Assembly: GCA_016584305.1 (NCBI GenBank)
Contig: JACEEZ010010078.1
Span: 76,001-140,000, forward strand
DNA length: 64,000 nucleotides
Reading direction: 5' to 3'
Source of the DNA: Chionoecetes opilio
Lineage: Eukaryota > Arthropoda > Malacostraca > Decapoda > Majidae
Positions 22,472 through 33,799 of this stretch are shown here, in pieces. A model generated the notes under the pieces. That model saw only the letters and a list, made by a program, of their open reading frames with translations. It was not told the origin of the DNA and ran no database searches. A program made the position numbers and the translations under genes. The stretch's first letter is position 1; the number at the start of each line of letters is the position of its first letter.

Positions 22472-22757
22472 ACAAAATGCCTCCCTCTTCCTCATCTTGT
22501 GACCTGCATCGCTTTTGTTTCGGAGGCGCACCCGTGGCTACCTTACCTAACCTAACCTAACCTAACCTGAACCTTACCTTACCTTACCTTACCTTACCTT
22601 ACCTTACCTTACCTTACCTTACCTTACCTTACCTTACCTTACCTAACCTAACCTAACCTTTAACCTCCTAACTGGGTCCAATAATAAAAAGGTTAATAAA
22701 ATACCAAACAAAAGCGATGCAGGTCACAAGAAGAGGAATAGGGAGGCATTTTGTATA
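22472..22757. mobile_element. foldback element FB-3 with AACCT/ACCTT loop
   Basis: The left arm ACAAAATGCCTCCC with GTGACCTGCATCGCTTTTGT is inverted at 22703-22757 (ACAAAAGCGATGCAGGTCAC). The loop (22535-22670) is almost entirely AACCT pentamers flanking about 15 ACCTT pentamers. The left arm adjoins the truncated 5' end of LINE D. Confidence 0.8.
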
Positions 22758-23149
22758 CAAGGAGACGTATTCCTCCTCCAACCTAAAATGTTCTATATCT
22801 CCGAAACTATTGATTTGCGACGGAAAGTTCAAGGAGAAAATGTCTCTTAGAATACAATAAGGTAAACAAAAACCATGCTCCCAATTGTGTAGGGAAGTTT
22901 GGTGCTGTCGTAAAATAATACCCCATTGACTACCGTAAATAGTTATAATGGACGAGAACTTCCAGGTTGTTTTCAGAGACACCGACTAATTTTTCCTGGC
23001 CTACAATAGGTGCTTTTTCGGCACTCGTGGGGGAGTGTGGTCCCGTCACTTACAGCTGATCTTCCACGTGGTCTGAGTTGCCAATTCATGCATTCACGGT
23101 CCACTGTTACCACGCTGGGCGAGTAGTCCCTCCCCCTCTCTCTCTCTCC

Positions 23150-25352
23150 TTTTTTATTTTATTTTTTTTATTTAAACTTTAGTACATTTTGGTGTTATTA
23201 GAGTTAAAGCTCTAGGTTTTACACTAGAGCTATCTATAGCTACATATAATATTAAAAAGACATTTTATATTTAATAATAATTTAGGCCATCAACCAGCTG
23301 TTCACCCCCCGCTTAAAGTCTTGTAGCGAGGCGTGGTGGTGGAGGTCGGTTTGGTGAACTAACTGGTTCCACAGACGGCCGTAGCGGGGTAAGAAGGAAC
23401 GTAGGTGGTGCTCTCTCCTGGAGAAGGGCACAGTCACTTGCTCCTGTCTGTGTGAGGCGACACGGGTGGAGTGAAGGGGCGGCGGGGGCCTGGGGAGCTT
23501 GATGGCTGCCAGGTGGGGCGTGTGGAGATTTAGTGCCTTGTGCATGACACATAAACCTGCCACATCCCTGCATTCCTGGAGGGGTTGGAAGGAGTCAGGC
23601 GCGTGGTGGGGACGTTTATCGCTAACTAGTCGCTGGGCTCTTCTCTGGACGCGGTCTAGTGTGGCCAGGTAAGAGGGCGGGCAGGAAGACCATGCTAGGG
23701 GGGGGTATTCCATTAGGGGATGTACCTGAGCCTTGTACAGAACCTCAACCCCCTTGGCATCTAGAAGGTGGGAGATGCGCCGGACACAGCTGAGTCTCCA
23801 GGCCGAGTTTTTAGCTACTCTCCTGGCATGACTGGTGAAGGTCAGTCCCGCGTCAAACTCCACCCCAAGGATGGAGATGGATCTCTGAAGGGGGAGTGAT
23901 CTGCCCTCAAGCCGTATGTCCGGTGCAGGCAGGTTGGTGATGTCTTGCCTGTGGAAAATGAGCAGAGACTGGGTTTTGTCAGGGGCCAGGCTGACCTGCC
24001 ATAGACTACTCCAGGTGACGATGTTGTCCAATGCCAGGTTGATGCGGCACACCGTGTCCTGCCAGTCACGTCTGTCGCAGGGGAAGGCAAGGGTGCAGTC
24101 ATCAGCGTAGGCCTGGGCCTCAGGAATGAGCTGGAGAATGTCATTGAAATAGACATTCCACAGAAGAGGCCCGAGTACGCTGCCTTGCAGGACGCTGGCG
24201 TGGATGGGTTGCTGGCTGGAGGTGTGGCCGTTGATCACCACCCGTAAGGTCCTGTCTTGGAGGTAGTCCTGGATGAGCTGCAGTAGGGCGCCGCGCACTC
24301 CCAGGCTCCTCAGCTTGGCAGCGAGACCTCGGTGCCACACCCTGTCAAAGGCTCCGGCGATGTCCAAAGCCACGACAAAGGTGTCCATTCCTCTATCCAG
24401 CGAGTGGTTCCAGGAAGCAGACTGAAGGAGGAGCAGGTCTGCAGCTGACCTTCCCTGCCTGAAACCAAATTGCTTGGAGTTGAGGAGATGGTGGGCGTCC
24501 AAGAAGGTGTTGATCTTGGCGGTGATGAGGGACTCCAGGATTTTCCCAACAGTGGTGAGAAGGGAAATTGGGCGGTAGTTCTTTGGGTCCCGTTTGCTGT
24601 TTTTTTTTGGATGGCCACCACTCTTGCCTCTTTCCATTGCGTGGGCCACTTGCACGAGGAAAGAATGTTGTTGAAGATGATGGTGAGTGGTGGAGCGAGC
24701 TGGGCAGCACATCCCTTTAGGAGGTGAGGGCTGATGTTGTCGGGCCCTAGCGCCTTCTTGGGATCTATTTGCCGCAGCTGATGTTCTACTTCCTTATTGT
24801 TAACTGCGAGACTCTCCAGAGAGGCCCTGGTGAGGGATGGTATCTCTGGGGGCTCGCATGAGGGATCTGGCACCGACATCTTAAAAGAAAAATGAGCTGC
24901 CAACAGCTCAGCCTTGTCCTTGTCGCGGACAGCCACTGACCCGTCTGGTCTGGTGAGCGGCGGAATGGTGTTGTCAGCAAAGAGGCCTTGCTGCTGCTTC
25001 ACTCCACACCACCACTCCTTACTGCTCACTGACTGGCCGCTGTACTTGGCCTTTAAGTCCTCTCTCCAGCGTTGTATGGCCTGCTTTTGGACCTGACACA
25101 TGGTCTTGCAGGCTTCTTTGTGCCGATGTTTGTTGACTTGGGAGGGGTGGGACTTGTACCGCAGCCAGGCCCTGCTCTTGTTGTCAGCAGCTCTCCTACA
25201 CTGAAAACCAAACCAAGGCTGATCATGGGGTTTGGATTTGTAGGTTTGGCTGGGTATATGGTTTTTCTGGAGGGATAGGAGGAGGTTGGAGAAGGTCTCC
25301 ACTTGTGTGTTAACGTCGCCGTGGAGAAGCTCCGTCCACACAATGGAGTCCA
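23150..25352 (-). mobile_element. Jockey-like LINE inserted in the (CT)n arm
   Basis: A minus-strand LINE with a poly(A)/(TAAAA)-type 3' end (T-rich at 23150-23175) is 5' truncated at about 25352. It sits inside the (CT)n tract of the left arm of the long-TIR transposon: CTCTCTCTCCT occurs on both sides, so any target duplication is hidden in the repeat. Confidence 0.85.
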
Positions 25353-25353
25353 A
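23282..25353 (-). pseudogene. Jockey-like reverse transcriptase, one frameshift
   Basis: Two overlapping minus frames (24310-25353 and 23282-24712) form one RT-containing polypeptide if shifted once at the T9 run near 24600. In order: KALGPDNISPHLLKG and WKEARVVAI (palm entry), NYRPISLLTTVGKILE, QFGFRQGRSAADLLL, VALDIAGAFDRVWHRGL, LQGSVLGPLLWNVYFNDI, AYADDCTLA (catalytic DD), LGVEFDAGLTF, then a C-terminal FLPRYGRLWNQLV and LQDFKRGVNSWL. The upstream endonuclease is missing through 5' truncation. The single lesion is in a homopolymer and could be a sequencing error. The copy looks young. Confidence 0.85.
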
Positions 25354-25356
25354 GTT

Positions 25357-25998
<642 letters not shown>

Positions 25999-26189
25999 AC
26001 TCGCCCGGCCTGGTAACAGTGGATCGTGAATGCATGAATTGGCAACTCAGACCAAGTGGAAGATCAGCTGTAAGTGACGGGACCACACTCCTCCACGAGT
26101 GCCGCTTTTTCTAATGGAGATAGTTTTATTTTCCGGAAACACATTAAAAACAAAACAAAAACAAAAATTTCATCACCGAATGTTATGCA

Positions 26190-26415
26190 TGGTTAAGGTT
26201 AAGGTTAGGTTTGGTATACTTAGTGGTTAAGGTTAGGTATACTTAGTGGTTAAGCTTAGGTTAGGTTTCATTAAAACCTATAAGGTTAGGTTAGGTATAC
26301 TTAGTGGTTAAGGTTAGGTTAGGTTTCATTACAACCTATAAGGTTAGGTTAGATATACTTTGTGGTTAAGGTTAGGTTAGTTTTCATTAAAACCTATAAG
26401 GTTAGGTTTGGTATG
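26190..26415. repeat. TTAGG-derived repeat in FB-2 loop
   Basis: Repeats of TATACTTAGTGGTTAAGG with TTAGG pentamers alternate with TTTCATTAAAACCTATAAGG. This is an expanded version of the short loop of copy 1 at 16930-17010. Confidence 0.85.
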
Positions 26416-26674
26416 TTCTATTCAATTACTTCCCTGTTATCTGAGACCCTGACTAATTTCTCCCGGCCAAGTTTTAGTGCTTTTCCTGATGGAGACTGTT
26501 TTTAATGGAAACGGCGACCATAAAATTCGGTGATGAAATTATTATTATTTTTTTTTTTTAATATTGGTTTCCGGAAAATAAAACTATCTCCATTACAAAA
26601 AGCACCTATTGTAGGCCAGGAAAAATTAGTCGGTGTCTCTGCAAACGAGCGCGAAGTCCTCGTCCATTATTACC

Positions 26675-27164
26675 CCGTATATAACACTAAAGTCGCCAGG
26701 GCAATGTTTCTTTTCGATTTACAGACGTTTGGTGGCATCCATACTTACATTTCTACATCCATAATTTCAGTAAAGTTAAAAGGGGCTATCTGGAGAGTCT
26801 GTGTCTTCATCTGTATCATATGGCTATAAATGAACAAATTACCAAAATATCACCTGTGTGGCGACGTTGGTAACAGCTACATGTCGCCAGCTAGTGTTTA
26901 CGTCCTCCCGCCCGAAATGTGAAGAGCTGCTGTCTGTCGTCGAGTGAAAAAAAACTAGCAGTGAAATTTGAAACAGTTTATACTTGCAGATACAAAGCAT
27001 AAAACAACACTGAAACAGGGTAGATTATAGTCATGATATAAACTACTGTGTATCATCTTCAGTGGCACATACAAATCAGTAGTGATGCTATAATTCGTAA
27101 TATATGGCGCCTGGCGACATTAGTGCAGGTGGCTACTATAGTGTTATCTACGGTACAGTATTTC
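26675..27164. other. no feature recognised
   Basis: AT-rich sequence without repeat-family matches in this window or gene-like frames. Confidence 0.5.
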
Positions 27165-27400
27165 TGGTAAAATTTCGGTTGTGGGCTTTTACCGATTTTG
27201 AGACCGAAACATGGTTTTCCTGAATAGTTTTGATGTGTTTTGTATGAATCTGGCACTCGTTTTGGTAAATTTCTAGCATTTGCCCATACTCTCCCCCTTC
27301 CACCAAACAAGCTTGGGGACCTGTGGGAATGCGGGGTTTTCGGGTAGGGAACAAATAATGCATCGGAAACACATAATTTTGGAGTTATGTAGGGGGGATA
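27165..27400. repeat. dispersed GGTAAAATTTCGG repeat
   Basis: Parallel to 12175-12380: GGTAAAATTTCGGTTGTGGG, then a CTGAATAGTTTTGA-type segment, then GGCACTCGTTTTGG. A CAAGCTTGGGGACCTGTGGG block resembles 15610 and 19180 inverted. Ends are unresolved. Confidence 0.5.
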
Positions 27401-27446
27401 GAATTCCATAGATCTAGGGTAATTTGCCTAACCAAAATTAACCTAG

Positions 27447-27551
27447 CCATAGACCACTGTATACCTGGACTGCACACGCGACAATGTTTTGAATTGCGGG
27501 GCTGCATAGGGGCCTGCGGGGCGCCCGACAAAGAGATATAGTGGTCTATGG
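27447..27551. mobile_element. 105-bp hairpin MITE
   Basis: CCATAGACCACTGTAT at the left and ATAGTGGTCTATGG at the right are inverted copies around a GC-rich middle. No flanking duplication is obvious. No second copy is seen in the window. Confidence 0.6.
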
Positions 27552-27949
27552 ACTATCATATAGACTGGTTTATCAGTATATATGATATACTGTAATCTGC
27601 GTAAATGTTTGTTCTATAATATTATCAAATAAAAAACAGTAAAACATGCTAAAGAAATGCCATTACGAGACTCTGAAGAAATATGCATGAACTTAATATT
27701 CACTTAACTCTTCGCCATTTAAAACTTTGCAAGTCAACTTTTATCATGAAGGGTATCAATAGAAGCGCAATTTTATTAGCTTTCCATTGCTATATTTCGT
27801 TATCTGATAAATTAATTAGAACCATGCATAAATTAGCGTTAAATAAATGAATAAAATCATCAATTTTAAAATCGGGTAATTTTCCCGATTGATGATGTTA
27901 TTTATTTACTTATATATTCAAGACAATATATTCAATATTAATATATTCA

Positions 27950-29131
27950 AGGCTCGTATTCGGACCCTCATTATTCGGACTTCGACATTATTCGGACTTC
28001 CTCCTCCTCTTTTTTTTTTTTTTTTTTTTTTTCCAGAGGTACTGAAACAAGGGGTACTTTTTTACAGGGTTTTTTTTGTCATGATGTGAGCCAGTGAGGT
28101 TAGAGGCCCAGGCAGCCAGGCAGAGCATTTATGATCCATTACTGAGCATATTCTTTGTATACTGTAATTGTGGTTTCTTTGTTGTGTCCAAATGTTGTAT
28201 TGGCGAGTGATCTGAGGCCATTGAGCCTTAGACCCAGATCCAGCAACGGAGGTCGTATCTCCAGCTACCACCCGCTCTCCCACCGCCTAGATATTACCTG
28301 CCCTTACTACCATATCCAGCAAGCCTCCCTCGTTAGGTAATTAACAGGTAGGAAGGCCCTGACTGGCTTGGACGAGTAATGACGTCATCAAACGTCATCA
28401 GTCACCAGCCAATGACAAACTGTTTCTAAAACTTCTCGACCAATCACAAGTCAACAAGACGTTTGACACGGCCTTTAAAGGTCATGTCACACGGACACTT
28501 TTTCCGTTAGTGTTACGGGGTGGCCGCGGCAAGAATGTTTCCCCATCCCCGGCTACCCTGCCACCTCAACACCTTTAAATCACCCTTATTTAAGGTGACA
28601 CACGGTTCTACACTGACCTAAATAATGACGCGTATATATAACAGCTCATCATAATCACTACGATGTATAATAACTAGTAATAAGACGTAAAACCCTGCCC
28701 ACCCTGCTGGCGAGCGGTCTCACCTGTGCCTTCCTGAAGAAGACAGGTCAGCTACCACGCCTGTGGGCTGTGATAGCATCATAGGATATCACCAGGGATC
28801 ATAGGGCTCCTCAAGGGGTCCTGGCAGCCCTACAGACAACACCAAGAAGGAGGAGGAAATCTCCGCCATCATAATACTGCTGCCGGCTGCCGCTGCCAGA
28901 CGTAGGACTGATAGTACTGTACACTACTCCTGTACATTACTGTATTGTGTATTTTTACTGTAGATTTATTTATTTACATGAGTTATCTTATGTTTATTGA
29001 TATTTGCATGACTTAGAAATTTTCTATATTCACCTAGATTTTTTTTTTTTTTTTTTTTTTTTTTATTATTTTATCCCTGCATTACTCGGACCACTCCTTG
29101 GCCCAATTAGTCCGAATACGAGAGGGTTTAC
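27950..29131. mobile_element. Tigger-4 type element with cargo-like interior
   Basis: The right end is GAATACGAGAGGGTTTACTG next to TA (29132), inserted in the 3' tail of LINE Z. The left end near 27950 (CTCGTATTCGGACC and ATTATTCGGAC) is its diverged inverted partner. Another right end of this family is at 61008-61054. Poly-T runs at 28011-28032 and 29040-29063 sit just inside the ends. The interior (28080-29030) is not transposase. Confidence 0.55.
28375..28960. promoter_or_regulatory. possible promoter-like segment
   Basis: Within about 300 bases lie TGACGTCATC (CRE-like, 28380), CAGCCAATGA and GACCAATCAC (CCAAT boxes, 28405-28445), and GCGTATATATAACAG (TATA box, 28629). Downstream on + the sequence is GC-richer. 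On - a CAG/GTGAGA donor-like site lies at about 28728. No coding frame is linked to it and no transcript evidence exists, so this may be only compositional. Confidence 0.2.
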
Positions 29132-29135
29132 TGTA

Positions 29136-31612
29136 TTCTTCTTCTTTCTGTAACGTCAGCTTTTCCCATAATTGTTAATGAGGTTAGAAGCCGATCAATT
29201 AAGGCTTCCAACTATCTCTATCCATTGCCTTAACTTCTTCAATGCCCAATGCTGCCAAATCCTCTTCAACACACTGCCTCCATGTCTTCCTTGGCCTGCT
29301 CGATGGATGGCGACTTGGAACTTACACTCTAACAGCTCTCCCCAATGCCTCACCACCTTCTCTCCTCTTCACGTGCCCAAACCACCTCAAACGCCTTACT
29401 CTCAGTGCTGTACTCAGCTCCTTCAATGCACATTTTCTTGCCACCTCTTCACTGAACACCTCGTCTCTCCATGTGATCCCAGTCATATATCTCGACATCA
29501 CACCCAACCAACACATCCTCCAACTTCTTCGTCAAAGCCCATGTCTCAGAACCATACAACAAAACTAATCTTATACATGCTTCAAATACCTACTCTTCCT
29601 CTGTTTTTCAGTGGAATACTCTTGTTTATCAGCAGTCCTGCTATCTCTCCACTTCATCCATGTAGTTGCAACTAGTTTTCTTACTGCTCTCTCCACTCCA
29701 CCCTCGCTATCTAACATGTCACCAAGATAACAAAACTGTTTTACTTCTTCTATTACATCACCATTCACTTCTATAGATTCTACCTCTTCCTCTTCTGGCC
29801 CCTTCTGTTGATTCTTCTTATACACACTGGACAGCAAAAATCTACCACCCTATTCAAGTTTCCTAGGCCCGAACATCTTTTATGGCACCACTTATCACAT
29901 TCCTTGCAACGAATAGAGTTTACTCCTACTCCACTACCGCACACTACACAGGGAAACCTTCCCACTTGTATATTTTGCTCTAATTTCTTGCCTGTTACCA
30001 TCATCTTCGTCTTGGACATATTCCTTTTCAGACCTCTTCTCTCCATTGTTTGCTTCCAATCTATAAATCTCCTCTCAAATTCCTCCTTTGTCTCAACTGT
30101 CAAGACTAAATCATCAGCATATAGCAGCTCCCATGGATCTCCTGTTCTGCACACCTCCGTGGCCTCTTCCATCAATACCACAAACAAAAGAGGACTGAGG
30201 ACTGAGCCTTGATGCACCCCAACACCTATCTCAAAGGCATCTGATATTCCTCCAGCTAATCTAATCTTTGATCTTGATCCTTCATTCAGTGCCATTACCA
30301 ACCTTACAAGCCTCTCTGGTACATTTTGTCTTCGTAATGCCCATCTAATTGTTCTTTTTGGAATCCTGTCAAATGCCTTTTTCCAGATCCACAAACACAT
30401 GATACAGCCTTTTCTTCTTATATTTCTCCTGGAGATGTTTTGTGATGAAGATTGCATCGGTCGTTTACTTTTCACCCAGAAAGCCAAATTGGCAGTCATC
30501 GATCTTGATGATTTTCTTAAGCCTTTCACACAACACCCTCTCCCAAATCTTCATCTCATGTTCTAACAGCCTCAAACCTCTGTACCCTCCAAATGATAGT
30601 GCATCTCCTTTTCCTTTAAAAAGTAGTAAGGTAAAACTATCTTTCCATTCTTCTGGACCTTTCTCCTCCCTCATAATCTTTTCAAAAACTCCAGTTAGTT
30701 TTCTGATACCTGTCCTTCCTGCTAGCTTCAGCATATCACTGCTTACACCCGATGGACCTGGTGCCTTACTATCTTTCATCCCTTTCAATGCTCTTACTAC
30801 CTCTTTTTCTATTATATTTTCAACTGGACCTTTCAACATTTCAACCTACTCCAGCTCAATGTTATTTTCTATATTTAGCAGTCTTTCAAAATATTCTCTC
30901 CATCTTTCTCTTACCTCCCTCTCCACCACTTTGATTTCTCAGTTTTCGTGCTTTAAATACTTTGCTCCTTGTACATCCTTCTTGTCTTTTCTCATCTGCT
31001 TAGCTACTCTGAACATTTTCTGCCTTCCTTCTGCTGTATTCAAATTCTGCTCCACTCCCCCGATGCTTGTTTCTTTGTTATTGCCACTTGCCTCTTGGTA
31101 TCATTTGTTCTTTCTCTATACATTCTTTTATCCACCTCACATCTTGATAGTTGCCTCTGTTTGAATGCGATTCTTATCGCCTTCATTTTTTGTTGCACCT
31201 CTATATTCCACCACCAAATCTCCCTTTCTCTACCTCTTCCAGATGTTAGTCCACACACCTCTTCTCCAGCACTCAGTATGCTTGCCTGTAAGTGGTGCCA
31301 GTCTCCCTCTCTTCCTTCCATTTTTGTTGCAAAGTTACTTCAAACTCCTGTCTCTTGTTGGCCTCTTTCAGCTTCCATGGTTTTATTCTTTGTACACCTT
31401 TTCTCTTTATTCTCTTCATCTTTTTTATTTTGAGATCTACCCGTACCAACCTGTGCTGCGTCAACCAAGCCTCTCCAAGTATTGCCTTACAGTTAATGAC
31501 TTGCACATCTGGTCTTTTCCTCATCAGCACCAAATCCAACTGTGTCTCTGATCCACCGCTTTTGTATGTAATTAGCTTTTCCCTGTCTCTTGAAATAGGT
31601 GTTTAGTATCCT
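29136..31612 (-). mobile_element. LINE Z (RTE-like), 5'-truncated
   Basis: A minus-strand LINE begins inside the endonuclease domain and ends in a GAAGAA-rich tail at 29136, where a Tigger-4 end is inserted at TA. Its 3' part matches the fragment 11695-12172. Flanking sequence at 31613 is unrelated. Confidence 0.8.
29320..31540 (-). pseudogene. LINE Z polyprotein with PHD-like finger after RT
   Basis: The reading order on the minus strand: end of endonuclease (QKRWIRDTVGFGADEEKTR, in shifted frame), then SKAPGPSGVSSDMLKLAG and the WKDSFTLLLFKGKGD entry motif, DCQFGF, HVFVDLEKAFDRIPK, GVGVHQGSVLSPLLFVV, LLYADDLVL (catalytic DD). Then comes an unusual zinc module: CVVCGSGVGVNSIRCKECDK with WCHKRCSGL and FCCPVCI, a C4HC3-like PHD pattern. 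The C-terminal segment is at 29322-29837 (YLGDM, YMTGITWRDEV, RVRRLRWFGHVKRREGG). At least four frameshifts or stops (near 30840, 30480, 29790 and 29530) inactivate it. The finger placed after the palm marks this family and may bind RNA or target chromatin; that role is inference. Confidence 0.8.
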
Positions 31613-31863
31613 TAACCCTAGAACACCAACCTGGTACCGAATCCAGAATCTAGGCCTATTAGAACGTGGCGCATAGGCTTTGGTGCGCTCACCGGCCCGC
31701 GCTTCTAAGAGTTTTAAGTGTATGTGTTGTTCTAGTGGACTGTGGTTGGTCCGTGTTGCTCCGACGTCTACTTTTCGATTTAGGCCTAAAAATACCAACT
31801 TCGGTACTGGGTTGGTAAAATAGGGTGTATAAGACATCCTACAACACTCAGGTAATATATATA
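31613..31863. other. possible piggyBac-like end, otherwise unassigned
   Basis: TTAACCCTAGAACACCAACC at 31612 looks like a TTAA-flanked terminus, but no matching right end is present before the next element. No gene is seen. Confidence 0.3.
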
Positions 31864-32089
31864 CAGGGAGGTCCCGTTATACGAGCATTCGGTTTACGAG
31901 AATCCGATGATACGAGATGTGTAAATTAGGGTCTATTTTTAATATACGAGATCGAAAATCCAATGCTACGACATTCAAACTGGGGTGAGTAAAATTACCA
32001 AGTTATTTACTAAAGTAAATTACAAGTTATTTACTAAAGTAAATTACAAGTTATTTACTAAAATTATAAAGTCATTTACTGACTACACT

Positions 32090-32200
32090 ACCCTCCCGAG
32101 TTTCGCGCTTGCTTTCTTCCGGAGGCATAGCACGAAACTCGCGGAGCGCGAAACTCTGGTATTAAAAACACTGTAAAAATGCTTATTTAGTCCGGTGTTT
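32090..32200 (+). mobile_element. Tigger-2 terminal fragment
   Basis: ACCCTCCCGAGTTTCGCGC through CTTATTTAGTCCGG matches 2296-2395. It lies inside copy 2 of the TA-flanked element and is followed by a T16 run. Only one end is present. Confidence 0.65.
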
Positions 32201-32213
32201 TTTTTTTTTTTTT

Positions 32214-32501
32214 TGCGCGCGGGTAACGGTTTCTTATCGTCACAATAAACATACGACCATCACGATAGTATCACGAAGCTGCTACATAGATAATGATAGC
32301 GTCACGATAGACTTACGATAGCGCTGCGTTGGGTACAAAAATCGGGGAGTTTCCCGATTTTTTAGTGCACGCACTAACTTTTCATGGCCTTGGCCGAGCG
32401 CGTCACGATCGGTCACGATGGACCCATAACCAGGACCATGACGGCGCTGCGCATTGCATTGGTGGCGCGTTTGTGGTTCCATTATGAAATGTGTGAAGGG
32501 G
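32214..32501. mobile_element. Harbinger-like element, truncated copy
   Basis: The right end GAAATGTGTGAAGGGGGCT matches the TIR of 13025-14036 and is followed by CAA. The interior shares the inverted ATCGGGGAGTTTCCCGAT block and the CACGATCGGTCACGATGG words. The other end is lost at the T-run and GCGCGCGGG near 32214. Confidence 0.7.
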
Positions 32502-33087
32502 GCTCAAGTGATCAAGGGGAGGAGGAAGAACTCTAACCCAGTCATCCCTGCAAACGCAGTTACCCCTGTTTTCTCTCGAGCCTCGGAGAGAGAAAACAGG
32601 GACTCTCAACTGGCTACTTGCCAGCTTCCTGTCTCCCCACACAACATTACCACTTGTGAGTGTTATGCATGTTTTATGTTTAATTAATGTGCAGTTATGT
32701 TATTTTGTGTGCTATTTTCTCTTTCAGAATGCTTTTTCTACAGAATAGGTAGTACAGTGTGGGTAATATAGACGCTGTGTGTTTGTTGTGTTTGCTATAG
32801 TTTATTTTAGCTTGAAAAACATGTTTTTTTGTTGGGTTTTTTTAATTGATGGGGTCCTGGAACCAAACCTATATTTTACCATTAGTTATGTGTTTCATTA
32901 TACGAGATTTCGCTTTACGAGTATGCCAGGTGGAACCTAACTGCTCGTATCTTCGGGACCTCCCTGTACTAATACAGATGTAAAAAAAAAAGCTTATTTC
33001 TGTATATTTTGGTATATTTCGGTACGTGTTTGGGTGGATTTTGGTATTACGAGTTTATTTTATTACCTTTCGGTATTAAGAGTTATC

Positions 33088-33755
33088 TTAACCATAGGAC
33101 ACATTTGGGGTGTAAAATTTTACACCGCAACTTTCTCAATGCGCAAACCGATGCGTTTTGCGAGGTAGCAGGCTGGGGTTCCATGTAGCTTAATTTTTCT
33201 AAGCGGTCTTGTAGTGAAAGGTGTGTGTGACATGCTCCAACCTGTATCTTGCCTATTATAGACCTATAGTGTAAAATTTACACACGGATGTGTTTACGTG
33301 GTATAGTAACGTCTCGTGAATGCATAATTTTATTTTTTTTCTTCAAATATTTTTACAGGGTTTATTAGATATTTTGAGTTGAATAAGAACCTATTGTTGT
33401 CGTGTGGGCAGTATGGTGACACGGCGTAGTGCGAGACGAGACATTTCAAAACAGTTGGCAGAGTATGTGAACTTTGTGAATCTGGTATTTTTGACACAAC
33501 AAAGGATGATTTCGGAGATAGTAATGTTGGTGAAGGTGGTACTTGAAATTGATGATGTGATTGACAGTAATAATGATTGCCTGTATGAAGTGAATTCCAG
33601 TGGTGGTGAGAGTAGTGACTATTTTGACGAGCCACAAAGAAAGTGCAGGCGAGGGTGGGGAAGTACCAGAACCGCAGTGAATGGTAAGTACAAACCATTT
33701 TGCATGTATATATGTAATTGTTACTTCTATATATACATTATATGTTGTTGCTACA
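33088..33755 (+). mobile_element. piggyBac-like 5' remnant with N-terminal frame
   Basis: TTAACCATAGGACACATTTG at 33089, followed by the palindromic GGTGTAAAATTTTACACC, suggests a TTAA-flanked terminus. The ATG at 33412 opens a 118-codon frame with an acidic segment (DSNNDCLYEVNSSGGESSDY) then basic PQRKCRR, as in the N-termini of piggyBac transposases. A donor-like GGTAAGTA at 33684 follows. The element is cut by the RTE LINE at about 33755. No DDD catalytic region remains. Confidence 0.4.
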
Positions 33756-33799
33756 CTTAAGCTTCATGTCAAGTCCAGAAGAATCTCAAGAGGTAACCA

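Larger units (their letters stand above)
31864..32966. mobile_element. 'CAGGGAGGTCCCG' element, copy 2 (inverted)
   Basis: The ends are CAGGGAGGTCCCG after TA (31862) and CGGGACCTCCCTG before TA (32967). It is reverse-complementary to copy 1. It contains a Tigger-2 end (32090-32200) and a truncated Harbinger-like element (32214-32501). Confidence 0.8.

Noticed and set aside
33088..33130. GGTGTAAAATTTTACACC palindrome as an operator
   Set aside because: It directly follows a TTAA-type terminus, so it is more simply part of a piggyBac-like end.
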